This document shows, piece by piece, positions 46,164 through 57,197 of a DNA stretch of 64,000 nt. The DNA comes from Tamarix chinensis (Eukaryota; Streptophyta; Magnoliopsida; Caryophyllales; Tamaricaceae). A program made the position numbers and the translations under genes. Under the pieces are notes generated by a model. The model did no database searches, was not told the origin of the DNA, and was given only the letters and a program-made list of their open reading frames with translations. Positions within the stretch are counted from its first letter, which is position 1. Every line of letters begins with the position of its first letter. The DNA is taken from assembly GCA_030549775.1 (NCBI GenBank), contig CM060181.1, positions 35,558,563-35,622,562 of the forward strand. The letters run 5' to 3'.

Positions 46164-47349
46164 TGTAGCACCTTGTTTGTAGAAACCCTATAATTTAGAA
46201 GCCTAAATATAAAATTGGTAATAATGTGTAATTAATTACAAAAATTTTATAGGATGTTCCATATTAAATGTATTACTATTCTTATTATGTTTAGTATTAT
46301 GGTGAACTAGATATAAACTTAATTAGGTTAAAATTTAATAGAATTTAGGTGATTAGTTCTAACCCTATTTTGGACCTTAAATAGTGTTTAACCATGGAGC
46401 CTTTCTCTACTGCTTGGATTTACTCTAGTTATTCTAACTGAATCCTTAACCATGTTGTAACTAAATTCAATCACATATTCTACCCTTTCATGATTTTCCA
46501 TGTAAGAAAATTTTCATGCCGCCCCCTACACACTCTATGCCCTTGTCATTCCTTTATATGCATACCTCCTTTACCAACTCCTTAAGCCTTATGTATACAC
46601 ACCACCACCATCCATATAATCCCTCTTCCACCATCATTTTTGTGTTTTCTCCATCCTAAATTTGACCCATTTCATTTGCACCCTTCTCCCCATTCTCCTG
46701 ACCCATAATTTGTATCTTTTGTATTTTTATCCGTCAATGTTTCATGCTTTTTGTTAAAGATACTTACGTTGAAACACTATAAACTCATGGTACTCCTCAT
46801 CCCTTACATAGTTAACTTGCATTACACCACCTTGGTAACACGACCAACTCACATGTAGCCCATCCCTTTGCATCGAATCAATTCAACCTCTTTTATAGGA
46901 ACTACTCATGTTTTTGCCTTGAAATTTTACCACTTATTTTTTTCATGTGCCTTTCATGTTTCATATCTCTTTCTATATGAACCATTCATATTATTCATCC
47001 CTTTTGGTGTGAAGACCTCACGCTGCTAAGGCTTTGCTACATGAACTTCACCCGTTATTACTCCCTTGATGTGTTGTTATATCACGTAGCTTTTATTTTC
47101 CTTTGTTACTTTATGTCCTTTCATCAATTTAGTTTTTGTTAATTTTTTTATTTCATTAGATGCTAATATATGTTTTTGGGTGTTGCTTACTTAGATAATC
47201 CTTGAGGTATCATGGAGAAGGAAAACATTTATATATTTTTTTAGTATGGATTTAGGTAAATCTAATCACTCATAAGATGGTAGAATTTTTGAATAACCAT
47301 GACTAGTTGTCTAGAACTAGAATTATGTTAGGGTTTATCTTATGCAAGT
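46164..47349 (+). repeat. 3' LTR of the second plus-strand gypsy element, first part
   Basis: It starts TGTAGCACCTTGTTTG right after the polypurine region. A pyrimidine-rich zone (46500-47150) is at the position expected from other family B-type LTRs. It is cut at 47350 by the CRM-like element, and the likely continuation is at 54215. Confidence 0.5.
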
Positions 47350-47354
47350 GGTGG

Positions 47355-48182
47355 TGTGGATCAAAGGGGAGGGAAGCACAAGATCAAATCAATCCTTTGA
47401 TTTGATCACTAGCAGGTTGAAGTTGAAGATAAAAGGGTGCTCGGTTTAAGGAGATTAAGCTCAAAATTTGCAGGTTCAATGGTAGGATAAACTTTGAATA
47501 TTGATGCACATTCAAAGGGTCTAAAGAGGAAGAAATGACCCGGGAAATTTCCTATCTAGATGGCTCTCTAAAGAGAGGAAAAACGCAAGTTCTTAACTTG
47601 AGAGTTTATTCAAATGATTTGCTATTACTTGATTTCCTATGCGTGTACAAGACTTAAGTATATATATAGGAAGTAAGCCGACTAAAAGGGCCTAAACCAG
47701 CCGGTTATCTCCTTAATTCAAGCTGCTTTTAAATCACTTGAATTAAGCCTATATAATACCTAATCTCAATCATAATATCACCATATAAATGATATTAATG
47801 AATAACATTACAAATCCCTACAATCAACTATGGTACATACATGAAATTACAATAAAACCCTAGCTTACATGAAATATACTTTAGGGTTTACAACAAGTTT
47901 AATATAACTAATGATATCACCAACTATATCTTGTTGTAATTTCATCTCATATATGTCATAGCCTTGCATGCTTTGAATGCTTATACACTTTAAGTCTTTT
48001 CTTATGTGTTGACTTCTTCACCTTGCAAATATGTAACATACCTGCAAGAATATCTTGAAGTGTTTTCAATATCAAGCATAGAAATATTATCAAGAACATT
48101 TAAGATGATTGGCTCCATTATTAAGAATGATAATACTTCATTACCTTGATTATCATTAGATACATTAGATGCACTTGCATCA
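47355..48182 (-). repeat. 3' LTR of the CRM-like element
   Basis: Minus-strand start is TGATGCAAGTGCATC at 48182; the end is ...GATCCACA at 47355. Its first 181 bp on minus are the last 60 codons of integrase. A TATATATA stretch at 47659-47668 is a likely TATA box. Confidence 0.85.
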
Positions 48183-49421
48183 TTCTCCCCAAGTTGAGAA
48201 GAAATTGTCCTCAAATTATCATCAGTATAATAAGGAGACAAATCACCAATATTAAAAGTTCTTGAAATTCCACCATAATGATCTGGAAGTTCAAGTTCAT
48301 AAGCATTATCCCCAAATTTTCTTAGTATTTTAAAAGGTCCTTCAGCTCTTTGTATTATTTTATTTTTACGTAAATTGGTAAATCGTTCTTTACGTAAATG
48401 CAACCAAACTAAGTCACAAGGAGAAAATACTTGTGGGGTTCTATACTTATTTGCTTGAGCTTTATACCTAGCATTAGCTTTCTCAATATTGGTCTTTATT
48501 TTCTGATGAAGCTGCTGAAAGAATTTGACTCTGTCCTTGGCTTCATAATTTTTTAATTCTCCTTTCTTTAAAGGCACCATATTGATTGGCATGTGTGGAT
48601 TTACTCCATAAACAACTTCAAACAGACTAGCTTGAGTAGTATTTGATAGACTTTGATTGTAAGCAAACTCTACATGAGATAACTTAACATCCCAATCTTT
48701 AGTACTTTTATTAACCAAACCTCTTAATAATGTACCAAGAGTTTGATTAGTTACCTCTGTTTGACCGCTTGTTTGTGGATGATGTAAAGTGCTAAATAAC
48801 AATTTAGTACCAAGCATATACCACAAAGTTTTCCAAAAATAACTCATAAAATTAACATCCCGATATAAGAAAATACTTTTAGACACACCATGAAGTTTAA
48901 CAATTTCTCGAAAATACAAATCAGCAACATGCGTGGCATCATCGGTTTTATTACATGGAATAAAATAAGCCATTTTAGAAAATTTATCTACTACCACATG
49001 AATAGAATCTTCACCACGTTATGTTCTTGGTAATCCTAGGATAAAGTCCATACTAAATCCTTCCCATGGTTTATCAAGAACTGGTAAAGGTGTGTATAAG
49101 CCTTTATGAAAGTAACTCTTACATTTTTGACATATAGAACATCTACTTATCATAGCATATACATTTTTAACCATACGTGGTCAGTAGAAATTTTCTTGTA
49201 CTAATTTCATAGTCTTATGTATACCAAAATGTCCCACAATGCTACCTTCATGTATTTCTTTTATCATTAAGTCTCAAATACTAGATCTAGGGATACAAAG
49301 TTTATTTAGTCTAAACAAAAATCCATCTTGTATGACATAATTACCATGGTATCCACTTTCTTTACATGCATTGAATATATCCATAAAATCTTCGTCTTTA
49401 GGATACAATTCTTTTAACATT
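48002..49421 (-). pseudogene. integrase of the CRM-like element
   Basis: The N-terminal zinc domain is readable upstream of the open stretch: IHEGSIVGHFGIHKT then CSICQKC, so H-H-C-C is kept. The core reads MDFILGLPRT-stop-RGEDSIHVVVDKFSKM, with the first catalytic Asp kept. The second catalytic Asp is replaced: FLYRDVNF stands where the family has SDRD, so Asp is now Tyr. The Glu block GQTEVTNQTLG is intact. The C-terminal TFNIGDLSPYY region follows and the frame continues into the LTR. Three stops (49274, 49181, 49019) are each one transition from Arg, Trp and Gln codons. The stop at 48002 is four codons early compared with the other LTR, which has CAA there. Confidence 0.85.
48183..48190 (-). 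other. polypurine tract of the CRM-like element, inside the integrase frame
   Basis: Minus GGGGAGAA directly precedes the LTR start TGATGCAAG. The tract is translated as part of QLGENDASA, so the primer for plus-strand synthesis overlaps coding sequence. Confidence 0.75.
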
Positions 49422-49905
49422 TCAAAACCTAAGATTTTGGCATCCATCATAACAAGTTATACAAGAAAGAGCATCGACTACTATATTTTCTTTTCCATCT
49501 AAATGTTTGACAAAGAACAAATAGGATTGTAAGAAGCTCACCCACTTTGCATGTCTCGGACTAACTTTCTTTTGACCATGTAAGTATTTCAAACTCTCAT
49601 GATCCGAGTGTAACACAAAGGGTTTTAGCATCAGATAATGACTCCATGTCTCTAAGCTCCATATAATGGCAAATAATTCTTTGTCATAAGTTGAATAATT
49701 AAGTTTGGCTCCATTCAACTTTTCAGAGAAGAATGCTATAGGTTTCTTTTCCTGTGAGAGGACACCTCCTATCCTAACTCCACTAGCATCACAAGTTACT
49801 TCAAAAAGAAGGTCAAAGTTGGGTAAAGATAGGACATGAGCATTACAAAGTTTAGTTTTGAGGGTCTCAAAGGCTTGAGTAGCTTCTTGTCCCCAATTAA
49901 ACTCA
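49422..49905 (-). pseudogene. RNase H domain of the CRM-like element
   Basis: The block reads [38 protein letters not shown] and KENIVVDALS. The catalytic D-E-D-D positions (CDAS, DKEL, HSDH, VVDALS) are all present. It is out of frame with RT because of a one-base change in an A-run near 49906-49912. Confidence 0.85.
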
Positions 49906-50971
49906 ACTTTTTCATGAGTTGTGTAATAGGTGCAGCTATAGTAGAAAAATCTTTAATGAATCTTCTATAAAAACTAGCTAACCCATGAAAACTTCTCACA
50001 TCATGTACATTTTTAGGGATAGGCCACTCTTGTATAGCTATAATCTTATTAGGATCCACTTTAATTCCCTCTCCACTAACAATATAGCCTAGGAAAACTA
50101 CACTTGGAAGCATGAAATCACATTTTTCAAGTTTTCCATAACATTTAGCTTCCCTTAGCTTATCAAACAATTTTCTCAAATGCACTAGGTGATCATGTCC
50201 ATTTTCACTATACATAAGAATATCATCCAAATATACAACAATAAAGTCACCAAGGAAAGGTCGGAAAACTTCATTCATAAGTCTCATGAATGAACTAGGT
50301 GCATTACATAGCCTAAAAGGCATAACCATCAATTCATGAAGACTATATTTAGTCTTGAAAGTAATTTTCCACTCATCTTCGTCCCTAATCCTTAGTTGAT
50401 GATAACCACTTCTTAAATCAATTTTAGAAAATACTTATACACCACAAAGTTCATCTAGCATATCATCTAACCTAGGCATACGAAAATGATATTTGATAGT
50501 AATATTATTTACTGCTCTCGAATCTAGACACCTACGCCATGTACCATATTTTTTAGGAACTATTAGGGAAGGTACACTATAAAGACTCATACTTTCTCTC
50601 ACAAATCCTTTTTCCATAAGCTCTTGGATTTGTTTTTGTAATTCCTTAGCTTCTTCTGGGTTACATCTATAAGGAGGTATATTTGGAAGAGGCATTCTAG
50701 GAATAAGATCAATAATATGTTCTATACCTCTTTTAGGTGGTAACCCAGGAGGCAAATCATTAGGAAATACATCATGATATTCACCAAGAAGCTTATTTAG
50801 ATTGGGATTATCATGTTGTTGCTCCCCAAGTTTAGAATCTTTAGCAACTAAGGCAGAGAAAATTCCTTTTTCTTCTATGCACTTTTCCATAGCCTTTTCA
50901 TGTATAAATAATCTCTTTTTATCATCACTCAAAGGCATATTATCACATAGAGAATGTGTTAATCTATACAA
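49906..50971 (-). pseudogene. reverse transcriptase of the CRM-like element
   Basis: Conserved RT blocks in order are PPKRGIEHIIDL, YRCNPEEAKEL, PSLIVPKKYGTWRRCLDSR, the stretch [45 protein letters not shown] (active site at 50222-50233) and [11 protein letters not shown]. The catalytic aspartates are intact. One stop at 50435 splits it. The frame is open across 50434-50333 although no ATG starts there. MPFR has Arg where Gly is usual, another G-to-A type change. A stop at 50972 separates it from protease. Confidence 0.9.
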
Positions 50972-51439
50972 TTATTTTCCCTTTTTCATCACATATTCAT
51001 TAGTCACTCCATCATTATTTGCTTTTCTATCATATTGTCGTGGTCTTCCTAAAAGTAAACCACAAGCATCCATAGGCAAAATATCACACAAAACTTCATC
51101 ATGGTAGTCTCTAATGCAAAATGTGATTAGGGTTCTTTTTTTTACCTTAGCTCCTTTATATTTGTTTAACCATTGTAAAGAATATGGTTTAGGATGATTA
51201 GTAGTCTCTAAACCAAGCTTTTTAACCATTGCTTCACTAGCAACATTTGTACATGAACCGCTATCAATAATGAATCTACAAACCATATCACCTATTTTAC
51301 ACTTAGTTTTAAAAATTTTCTCTCTTTGAGTAGGTGTCACATTAGGTTGAATTTGTAACAATCTTTGAAGCACAAAACATGGGTCTCCTTCTTCTTCACC
51401 CATGGTTAAAATTTTATTAGGAGATTCTATTTCTAGATC
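50972..51439 (-). pseudogene. aspartic protease of the CRM-like element
   Basis: The active-site block IIDSGSCTNVAS (about 51240-51270) keeps the catalytic Asp. VKKLGLETTNHPKPY, CDILPMDACGLLLGRP and a final MKKGK follow, matching the chromovirus PR order. The frame ends at TAA (50972), one C-to-T change from Gln. Confidence 0.8.
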
Positions 51440-52542
51440 CTCATCTTCATTACATGGTTTCATGTCTTCTATTTCACTCAAGGTTAAAGCTCTGTGGTTA
51501 GGACATTCTCTAGCAAAGTACCCATATCCTTTACATTTGAAACATTGTTTATTAGACATTTCAACCATCTTATTTTTACCTTTTTCATCTCGATTATTCT
51601 TTTTATCATATAAAGATATAGATTTAGGCATGAAGGTATTCGAATAGGGTTTAGATGAGGTTGAAGCATTAGATTTAACATAGGCCTTGGTTGATTTTAT
51701 TTGTCTTTCAAATTTTAATGCCAACTTAATCAAGTTATCAAGAGAATCATATGAAAATATATCAATTTGTCTCTTATCAAATTATTCAATCCACCTAAGT
51801 ATTTAGCACATTTTTGTTCTTTTCTTTCTTGTACATCACATATAAGTTCTAGTTTTTCAAATTCTCTAGTGTATTCTTCTACACTAAATGATCCTTGCCT
51901 TAGAGTTATCATATTTACATACATATCTTGTTCATATTCCCTAGGCACAAATTTTCTTCTTAGGTGCTTTTTAAGTTTTTCCCATGACTTAATTTTTTAT
52001 TTCTCTTGTCTTTCTCTTATCTTTTTTAAGTTGTCATACCAAATCCTAGCAAATCTTTTGAACTTAATAGTAGCAAGCTTACATTTTCTTTTATCATCAT
52101 ACTCTTTAAATTCAAATATAGCCTCAATTTCATGCAAACATTCAAAGAACAATTCCATATTCAATTCACCATAAAATTTAGGAAGGTCTAGTTTGATACC
52201 TTGATCTTCATTAGGTGCATGTCTTACTTGGAATCGATATGGTCTTCTATGATTGATTGAGCCATAAAAACTCATCTCTTCTTCTCCTTCCTCAATATGG
52301 TTCAACTTTGCATGTCCACGTCCTCCTTTTGCTTGGATAGCATGCCTCGTATTTCCTTCCACACTATCTTGTGTGGCTTCTAATTGATTTAGCCATGGTT
52401 GAAGCTTCTCTTGATTGGCTAGCTTGGCTTCCACACTTTGTAATTGTTGTTGAAGTGCTACATGAGTATGAAGCTGGGAATCCATGCGTGTGGTCAAGAT
52501 TTTGATGGACTACACCAATGCCCGCACTTCTTCACTTGCCAT
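51440..52542 (-). pseudogene. gag of the CRM-like element
   Basis: The initiating ATG is at 52542 (MASEEVRALV), followed by a TAG at 52510-52512, one C-to-T change from Gln. Next come coiled-coil-like QQQLQSVEAKLANQEK, then IKLDLPKFYGELNMELFFECLHEIE, KRFARIWYDNLKK, YVNMITLRQGSFSVEEYT and EKLELICDVQE, the gag core. A stop at 51997 and a frameshift near 51770 break it. The knuckle CFKCKGYGYFAREC has Tyr in place of His (CAC to TAC), so zinc binding is lost. Confidence 0.85.
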
Positions 52543-53353
52543 GGTGAAGCTACTACACAACACTCAACTTCCACAAGAAATCAACAACTAATGGTGGTTC
52601 TGGAAGTGTTGTTGCATCTGAGTGATATAGGATAAATCTTGCTAATATTTAAGCAAGTCTTGATTGCTTCTTTGATGTCTTGGTCATGCAAATATTGAAA
52701 GGAAGGTGGTCGAATGACTTAGTGATGATTCTTAGCTGGGATGAGGGTTTCTTGGTGACAATCAAACAAGTCACATAAAATATAGAAAGGGGACATCAAA
52801 TATGTGTCGAGGGATTGGTATCTTCAAGTTGAAGATGATGGATTTTAAAACCTGGAGACATGAAGGAGAGAAAGAGGAGAGTATGTGTTAGCAGGTTGGG
52901 AGAAAAAGGGTCAGGGTCGAAGGCTAAAAATTTGTATTCAAACCAATGGATTGTCAGGAGTTTTGTATCTTTGACAAGAAGATGCGTAGGAAGAAAAATG
53001 AAAGAAGAACCTGCTGGACGAATTGAAGAAAGGAAGGAAAAAGGAATGCTAGAATTTGAAGGATAAAATATAAGGTTATGTTGTAAGGTTTACGGGAGGA
53101 ATGGAAGAAAATGTAGCATCAAAGAAGATGAGGATCTTCTTCGGTTGAAGCTATGAATAACTTCAACAAGATAGACTCAAGAAGTTTAAATCTTCAACCA
53201 AGATCTATGATGAATATTCAAGAAGAAGATGAAGATGCAAGAAACGGATGAAGACACCCTTGTCTCATGAGTTCTTGATGAAGAAGTTTCTTACATGTAA
53301 CACCAAGAATAACGATGACCCTGGACGATAGAAGGAAACAAAGGAACTTTGAA
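52543..53353 (-). other. 5' untranslated leader of the CRM-like element
   Basis: This lies between PBS and gag ATG. It is purine-rich on plus in parts (52860-53300), which gives an open frame on plus (52860-53066) that is not a gene. Confidence 0.6.
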
Positions 53354-53365
53354 GCTTTAATACCA
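53354..53365 (-). other. primer-binding site of the CRM-like element (initiator tRNA-Met)
   Basis: Minus TGGTATTAAAGC lies seven bases inside the 5' LTR. It matches TGGTATCAGAGC at ten of twelve positions; the two differences are C-to-T and G-to-A. Confidence 0.75.
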
Positions 53366-53372
53366 AAAAAGG

Positions 53373-54209
53373 TGTAGATCAAAGGGGAGGGAAGCACAGG
53401 ATCGAATCAATCCTTTGATTTGATCACCAACAGGTTGACGTTGAAGAGAAAAGGGTGCTCGGCTTAAGGAGATTAAGCTCAAAAGTTACAAGTTCAATGG
53501 TAGGATAAACTTTGAATGTTAATGCACATTCAAAGGGTCTAAAGAGGAAGAAATGCCCCAAGAAAATTCCTATCTATATGGCTCTCCAAAGAGAGGAAAA
53601 ACACAAGTTCTTAAATTGAGACTTTATTCAAATGATTTGCTATTACTTGATTTCCTATGCATGTACAAGACTTAAGTATATATATAGGAAGTAAGCCGAC
53701 TAAAAGGGCCTAAATCAGCCGGTTATCTCCTTAATTCAAGCTGGTTTTAACTCATTTGAATTAATCCTATATAATACCTAGTCTCAATCATAATATCACC
53801 ATTTAAATGATATTAATGACTAACATTAAAATTCCCTACCATCAACTATGGTACATACATGAAATTACAACAAAACCCTAGCTTACATGAAATATACTTT
53901 AGGGTTTACAATAAGTTTAATATAACTAATGAGATCACCAACTATATCTTATTGAAGTGTTATCCCATGTATGATATAGCCTTGCATGCTTTGAATGCTT
54001 GTACACTTTAAGTCTTTTCTTGTGTGTTGACTTCTTCGCCTTGCAAATATGTAACATACCTGTAAGAATATCTTGAAGTGTTTTCAATATCAAGTATAGA
54101 AATATTATCAAGAACATTTAAGATGATTGGCTCCATTATTAAAAATGTTAATTCTTCATTACCTTGAGAACCATTAGAAACATTAGATACATTAGATGCA
54201 CCTGCATCA
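53373..54209 (-). repeat. 5' LTR of the CRM-like element
   Basis: Starts TGATGCAGGTGCATC on minus at 54209 and ends GATCTACA at 53373. Compared with the 3' LTR it has nine extra bases near 54190 in the integrase-coding part (an added ASN/VSN-type codon triplet) and keeps the frame to 54008. A TATATATA stretch lies at about 53678-53687. Confidence 0.85.
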
Positions 54210-54214
54210 AGTGA

Positions 54215-54600
54215 TATGGACGTGTGTGGTATGTTGAAAGCATGATCTTAAATAGTTAGCATGTGCATTTGACTTATTATTAAATATGAAGTATATTTGT
54301 GTGGAAATTGTAAAGGGTTAACATGTGTATGATTAAGGTTTGTTTATGGTATGTGGACTTGTTAAGTTAGTTTTATGCCATGCTAAGTGTTGCATGAATA
54401 TAGTTGCAAGTTGTAGCTAGGGTTGACATATATAACATAATAGTACTCAAGTATGATTAGAGTATATTTTGTGCTAATTGCTATTCATATGTTGTGTGGA
54501 TAGAAATACATTCTTTAATGCACCATGATACTAATTGTTATGTTAAATGTATGTGTTGTATGAAATATCTATGTTTTCCTCTATCATTTTGATGCATATT
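54215..54600 (+). repeat. probable continuation of the interrupted Tekay-like 3' LTR
   Basis: TG-, TATG- and ATGTT-rich sequence of the kind found in the middle of families A and B starts right after the CRM-like element and its AGTGA flank. No landmark is strong enough for certainty. The right limit is where similarity of style is lost near 54.6 kb. Confidence 0.3.
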
Positions 54601-54899
54601 CTAGTCATATGTGATTTTGAAGAAAACCATTGCAAGTTCTAGTTTCACAAGTCATGGTGAGACATCACATACAAGAAAGATAATGAAACTATATTTGATG
54701 AATAAGTCTTTCATGCTCAAAATATCACAAGGTCCAACCAAAAATACTAGTTCTAATCTTGTAAATCATAGAACAAGTCAACACATTAGTTATACTACAA
54801 TGAACCATGTAGTATCAATGCATATATGACTGTTAATTTCACTAACATAGTTACACTTCCTTCAAAAGGGTGCAACCAAAGATTCATTTTCAACAAATC
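54601..54899. other. no feature recognised
   Basis: AT-rich sequence with a 72-codon open frame (54611-54829) that is serine-, threonine- and histidine-rich and matches nothing I know. It probably contains the broken 3' edge of the Athila-like element. Confidence 0.3.
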
Positions 54900-55500
54900 T
54901 TTTAGGGTTGTTAACAAGTCAAGTTAACTCAATGTAACCTCATGCTAATCAATCTTCTATTATCATTAATGAAAGATCAATTCCCACATTTATTCCCACC
55001 AAAAATGATAAAGAAAAGACTTTAGCAGCACACATAAAGCATAAATGACTTATATATACATCATAACTTTGAAACTACTCCCCCATGTTTAACAAAAACA
55101 CTATCCCCAATGTGCTAATAAGGTAAAGGGAAGAGAATAACTGACACACCATATTTACTTGATGGGTGGTGGTGGTGGAGAATAAAGGTGGCCATGCTAC
55201 AAGGAGTGTATATATTGTAACACCAAGAAGATCCATTCATACCGAGTATCAATAGTGAAAAAAATTATTGGCATCATTTTTCATGGTATAAACTCCCATC
55301 ATTTTTTTATTTACCTATACCACTTGCATCCATAAAAATGCATAGAGGTCCATGAGTTATTATAAATAAAAAAATCAAATAAAATAAAACTTAAATAAAA
55401 AAGTGAAAAATAAAAAGAGAAATGAAAACTTTGGTTTCCACCTTAGAAGTGCTGGTTTAAAGTCATTAGCTCGACTCCTTCACTAATTAGGCATCGTCAT
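54900..55500 (-). other. Athila-like post-pol region
   Basis: After the IN stop there is no continuing frame. The phrases GCACATTGGGGATAG and CATGGGGGAG near 55080-55120 (minus) mark the usual post-pol sequence. A (GGT)n-type run lies at 55166-55180. No envelope-like frame is recognisable. Confidence 0.5.
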
Positions 55501-56640
55501 TCAAGACGATGATGTCTTAATCTCTAGAATACTACCACCATTATATAACTTCAACCTTTGACCATTCACCATAAATATAACTTTTTCAGGGTGTGATACC
55601 TCCACAACCTTTGAAGGATACGCCTTTATTATTGAAAATGGACCAAACTATTGTGACTTCAATTTTCTAAGGAAAAGCCGCAACTAGGAATCATGTAGAA
55701 GTAATTTTTGTCCTTCAAAGAACTCATGCCCTAAAATGTACTTTTCATGCAACCATTTGTGCATTCCTTATAGAGTTTGGCATTCTCATCTACAACAAAT
55801 CAAAATTCATCAAGTTCATTCAATAAATTTTTCCTGTGCTCACCTACAACACTTAAGTTAAAATTCAAAAATTTTAATGCCCAATATACTCTATGCTCAT
55901 GCCCAACATGAAGGTGGCATGCTTTTCCATAAACCAATCTATATAGAGATATGCCAATTGGAGTCTTAAATGCTATTCAATATGCCCATAATGCATCATC
56001 TAATATAATATCCCAATCCTTTCTAGATGCACTAACAACTTTTTCCAAAATGCATTTATTTCCTAATTGGATACCTCCTCTTAACTACTAGTTGAAGGAT
56101 GATATGGAGTAGCTATCTTGAGGTTGACACCATACTTTCCTAGGAGGGTTTTAAACTATTTATTACAAATATGCTTCCCCCCATCACTAATGATCATCTG
56201 AGGTGAGCCAAAACACATAAAAATATTCTTTTTCAAGAATTTCACAACAACTTTGGCATCATTTGTGGGTAAGGCCACAAATTTAACCCACTTGGATACA
56301 TAGTCCATAGCCATTAGAATGTACTCATTACCATAAGAATAGGGAAATGCCCTATGAAATCTATTCCCCATATGACAAACAATTCACAAACAAAGATATT
56401 CAGTAAGGGCATTTCATATTTTCTCTATATGTTTCCTTTCTTTTGGCACATATCACCGGTAAAAACAAAGGTTTGAGTATCCTTAAAAATATTAGGCCAA
56501 TAAAAACCACATTGTAAAATCTTAGATGTAGCCCTAGTTGGTCTAAAGTGACATCCAACCTCCCTACTATGATAGTGTTTCACACACCTCCAAATTACTT
56601 GATCAAAACTAATTATAAATAGGTACGGATCATTCCAAAA
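55501..56640 (-). pseudogene. integrase of the Athila-like element
   Basis: N-terminal zinc region: KHYHSREVGCHF, ILQCGFYWPNIFKD and GDMCQKKGNI (one Cys of the pair is Gly). Core: VIWGIDFIG, then the open stretch 56371-56156 with [30 protein letters not shown] and [13 protein letters not shown], so the second Asp is kept. Shifted frames then give KYGVNLKIATPYHPS, EEVSN (Glu kept), GKACHLHVGHEH and YWAIKFLNFNL, and the C-terminal block VNGQRLKLYNGG before the stop at 55501. Several stops are one transition from Arg or Trp codons. Confidence 0.8.
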
Positions 56641-56799
56641 CTAATACTTTACCTCAAAAAGAAACTTCCTTCTATAGTGATATGAAAGGTGAGTGGGTAA
56701 GATGTTTCCTACTAAGAAATTGGTTATATTAGCATATCATGTAGTAAGTGTGATTTGAACATTGTAAAGTCTTCACTTATGGAATTGGTAGGCTCCTTT

Positions 56800-57040
56800 A
56801 TAATATACCGGGGAAGTCATGAGAGATTATCTACAACACTATTCTCGCTCCCCTTTTTATATTTGATCGCCAAGTCAAACTCTTGGAGTAATAATATCCA
56901 TCTTACTATCATAGCCTTAGAATTCTTATTAGAAAAGAAGTATTTTAATGCTGAGTGGTTAATATAAACAATGACTTTTTTCAATAGAAAGTAAGAAAAA
57001 AACTTATCAAATGTAAATACTATGACCAACGATTCTTTTT
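56800..57040 (-). pseudogene. RNase H of the Athila-like element
   Basis: The open stretch reads VIVFTFDKFF, IVYINHSALKYFFSN, VRWILLLQEFDLAIKYKKG and ENSVVDNLS. These are the later RNase H blocks. The DH of the TDHSAL block has become NH and the final ADHLS is VDNLS, so two catalytic positions are altered. Confidence 0.75.
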
Positions 57041-57197
57041 TAGTAGTAGCATAATTTTGTTATGCAAAATTCAAAATTCTACTAGCATAGTAAATGGTTT
57101 GAAAAAATTTTATCATCCCTTTGACCTAGCACATCACCAACAGAAAAATCACTTGCATCTCACATTAATTTAAAGGGAAAATTCTAATCAAGATATG

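Larger units (their letters stand above)
47355..54209 (-). mobile_element. CRM-like chromovirus (centromeric Ty3/gypsy type), nearly complete, minus strand
   Basis: The element is 6855 bp with LTRs of 828 bp (47355-48182) and 837 bp (53373-54209) that I judge about 90-93% identical. On minus the order is 5' LTR, PBS, gag, PR, RT, RNase H, IN, PPT and 3' LTR. The integrase frame runs through the PPT into the 3' LTR, a feature of CRM elements. Integrase and RT blocks (KTDDATHVADLYFREIV, TFNIGDLSPYY) fit the CRM/Reina-type branch. Flanking 5-mers are GGTGG and AGTGA, identical except for two purine transitions. At least six stops and two frameshifts make it non-functional. Confidence 0.85.

Noticed and set aside
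50802..51107. 101-codon plus-strand frame
   Set aside because: Antisense shadow of protease and the start of RT in the CRM-like element.
51402..52174. Plus-strand open frames of 81-135 codons
   Set aside because: They are antisense to the CRM-like gag, which has clear domain matches on minus.
55166..55185. (GGT)n run as a coding Gly/Val tract
   Set aside because: Short simple repeat in the non-coding post-pol region of the Athila-like element.
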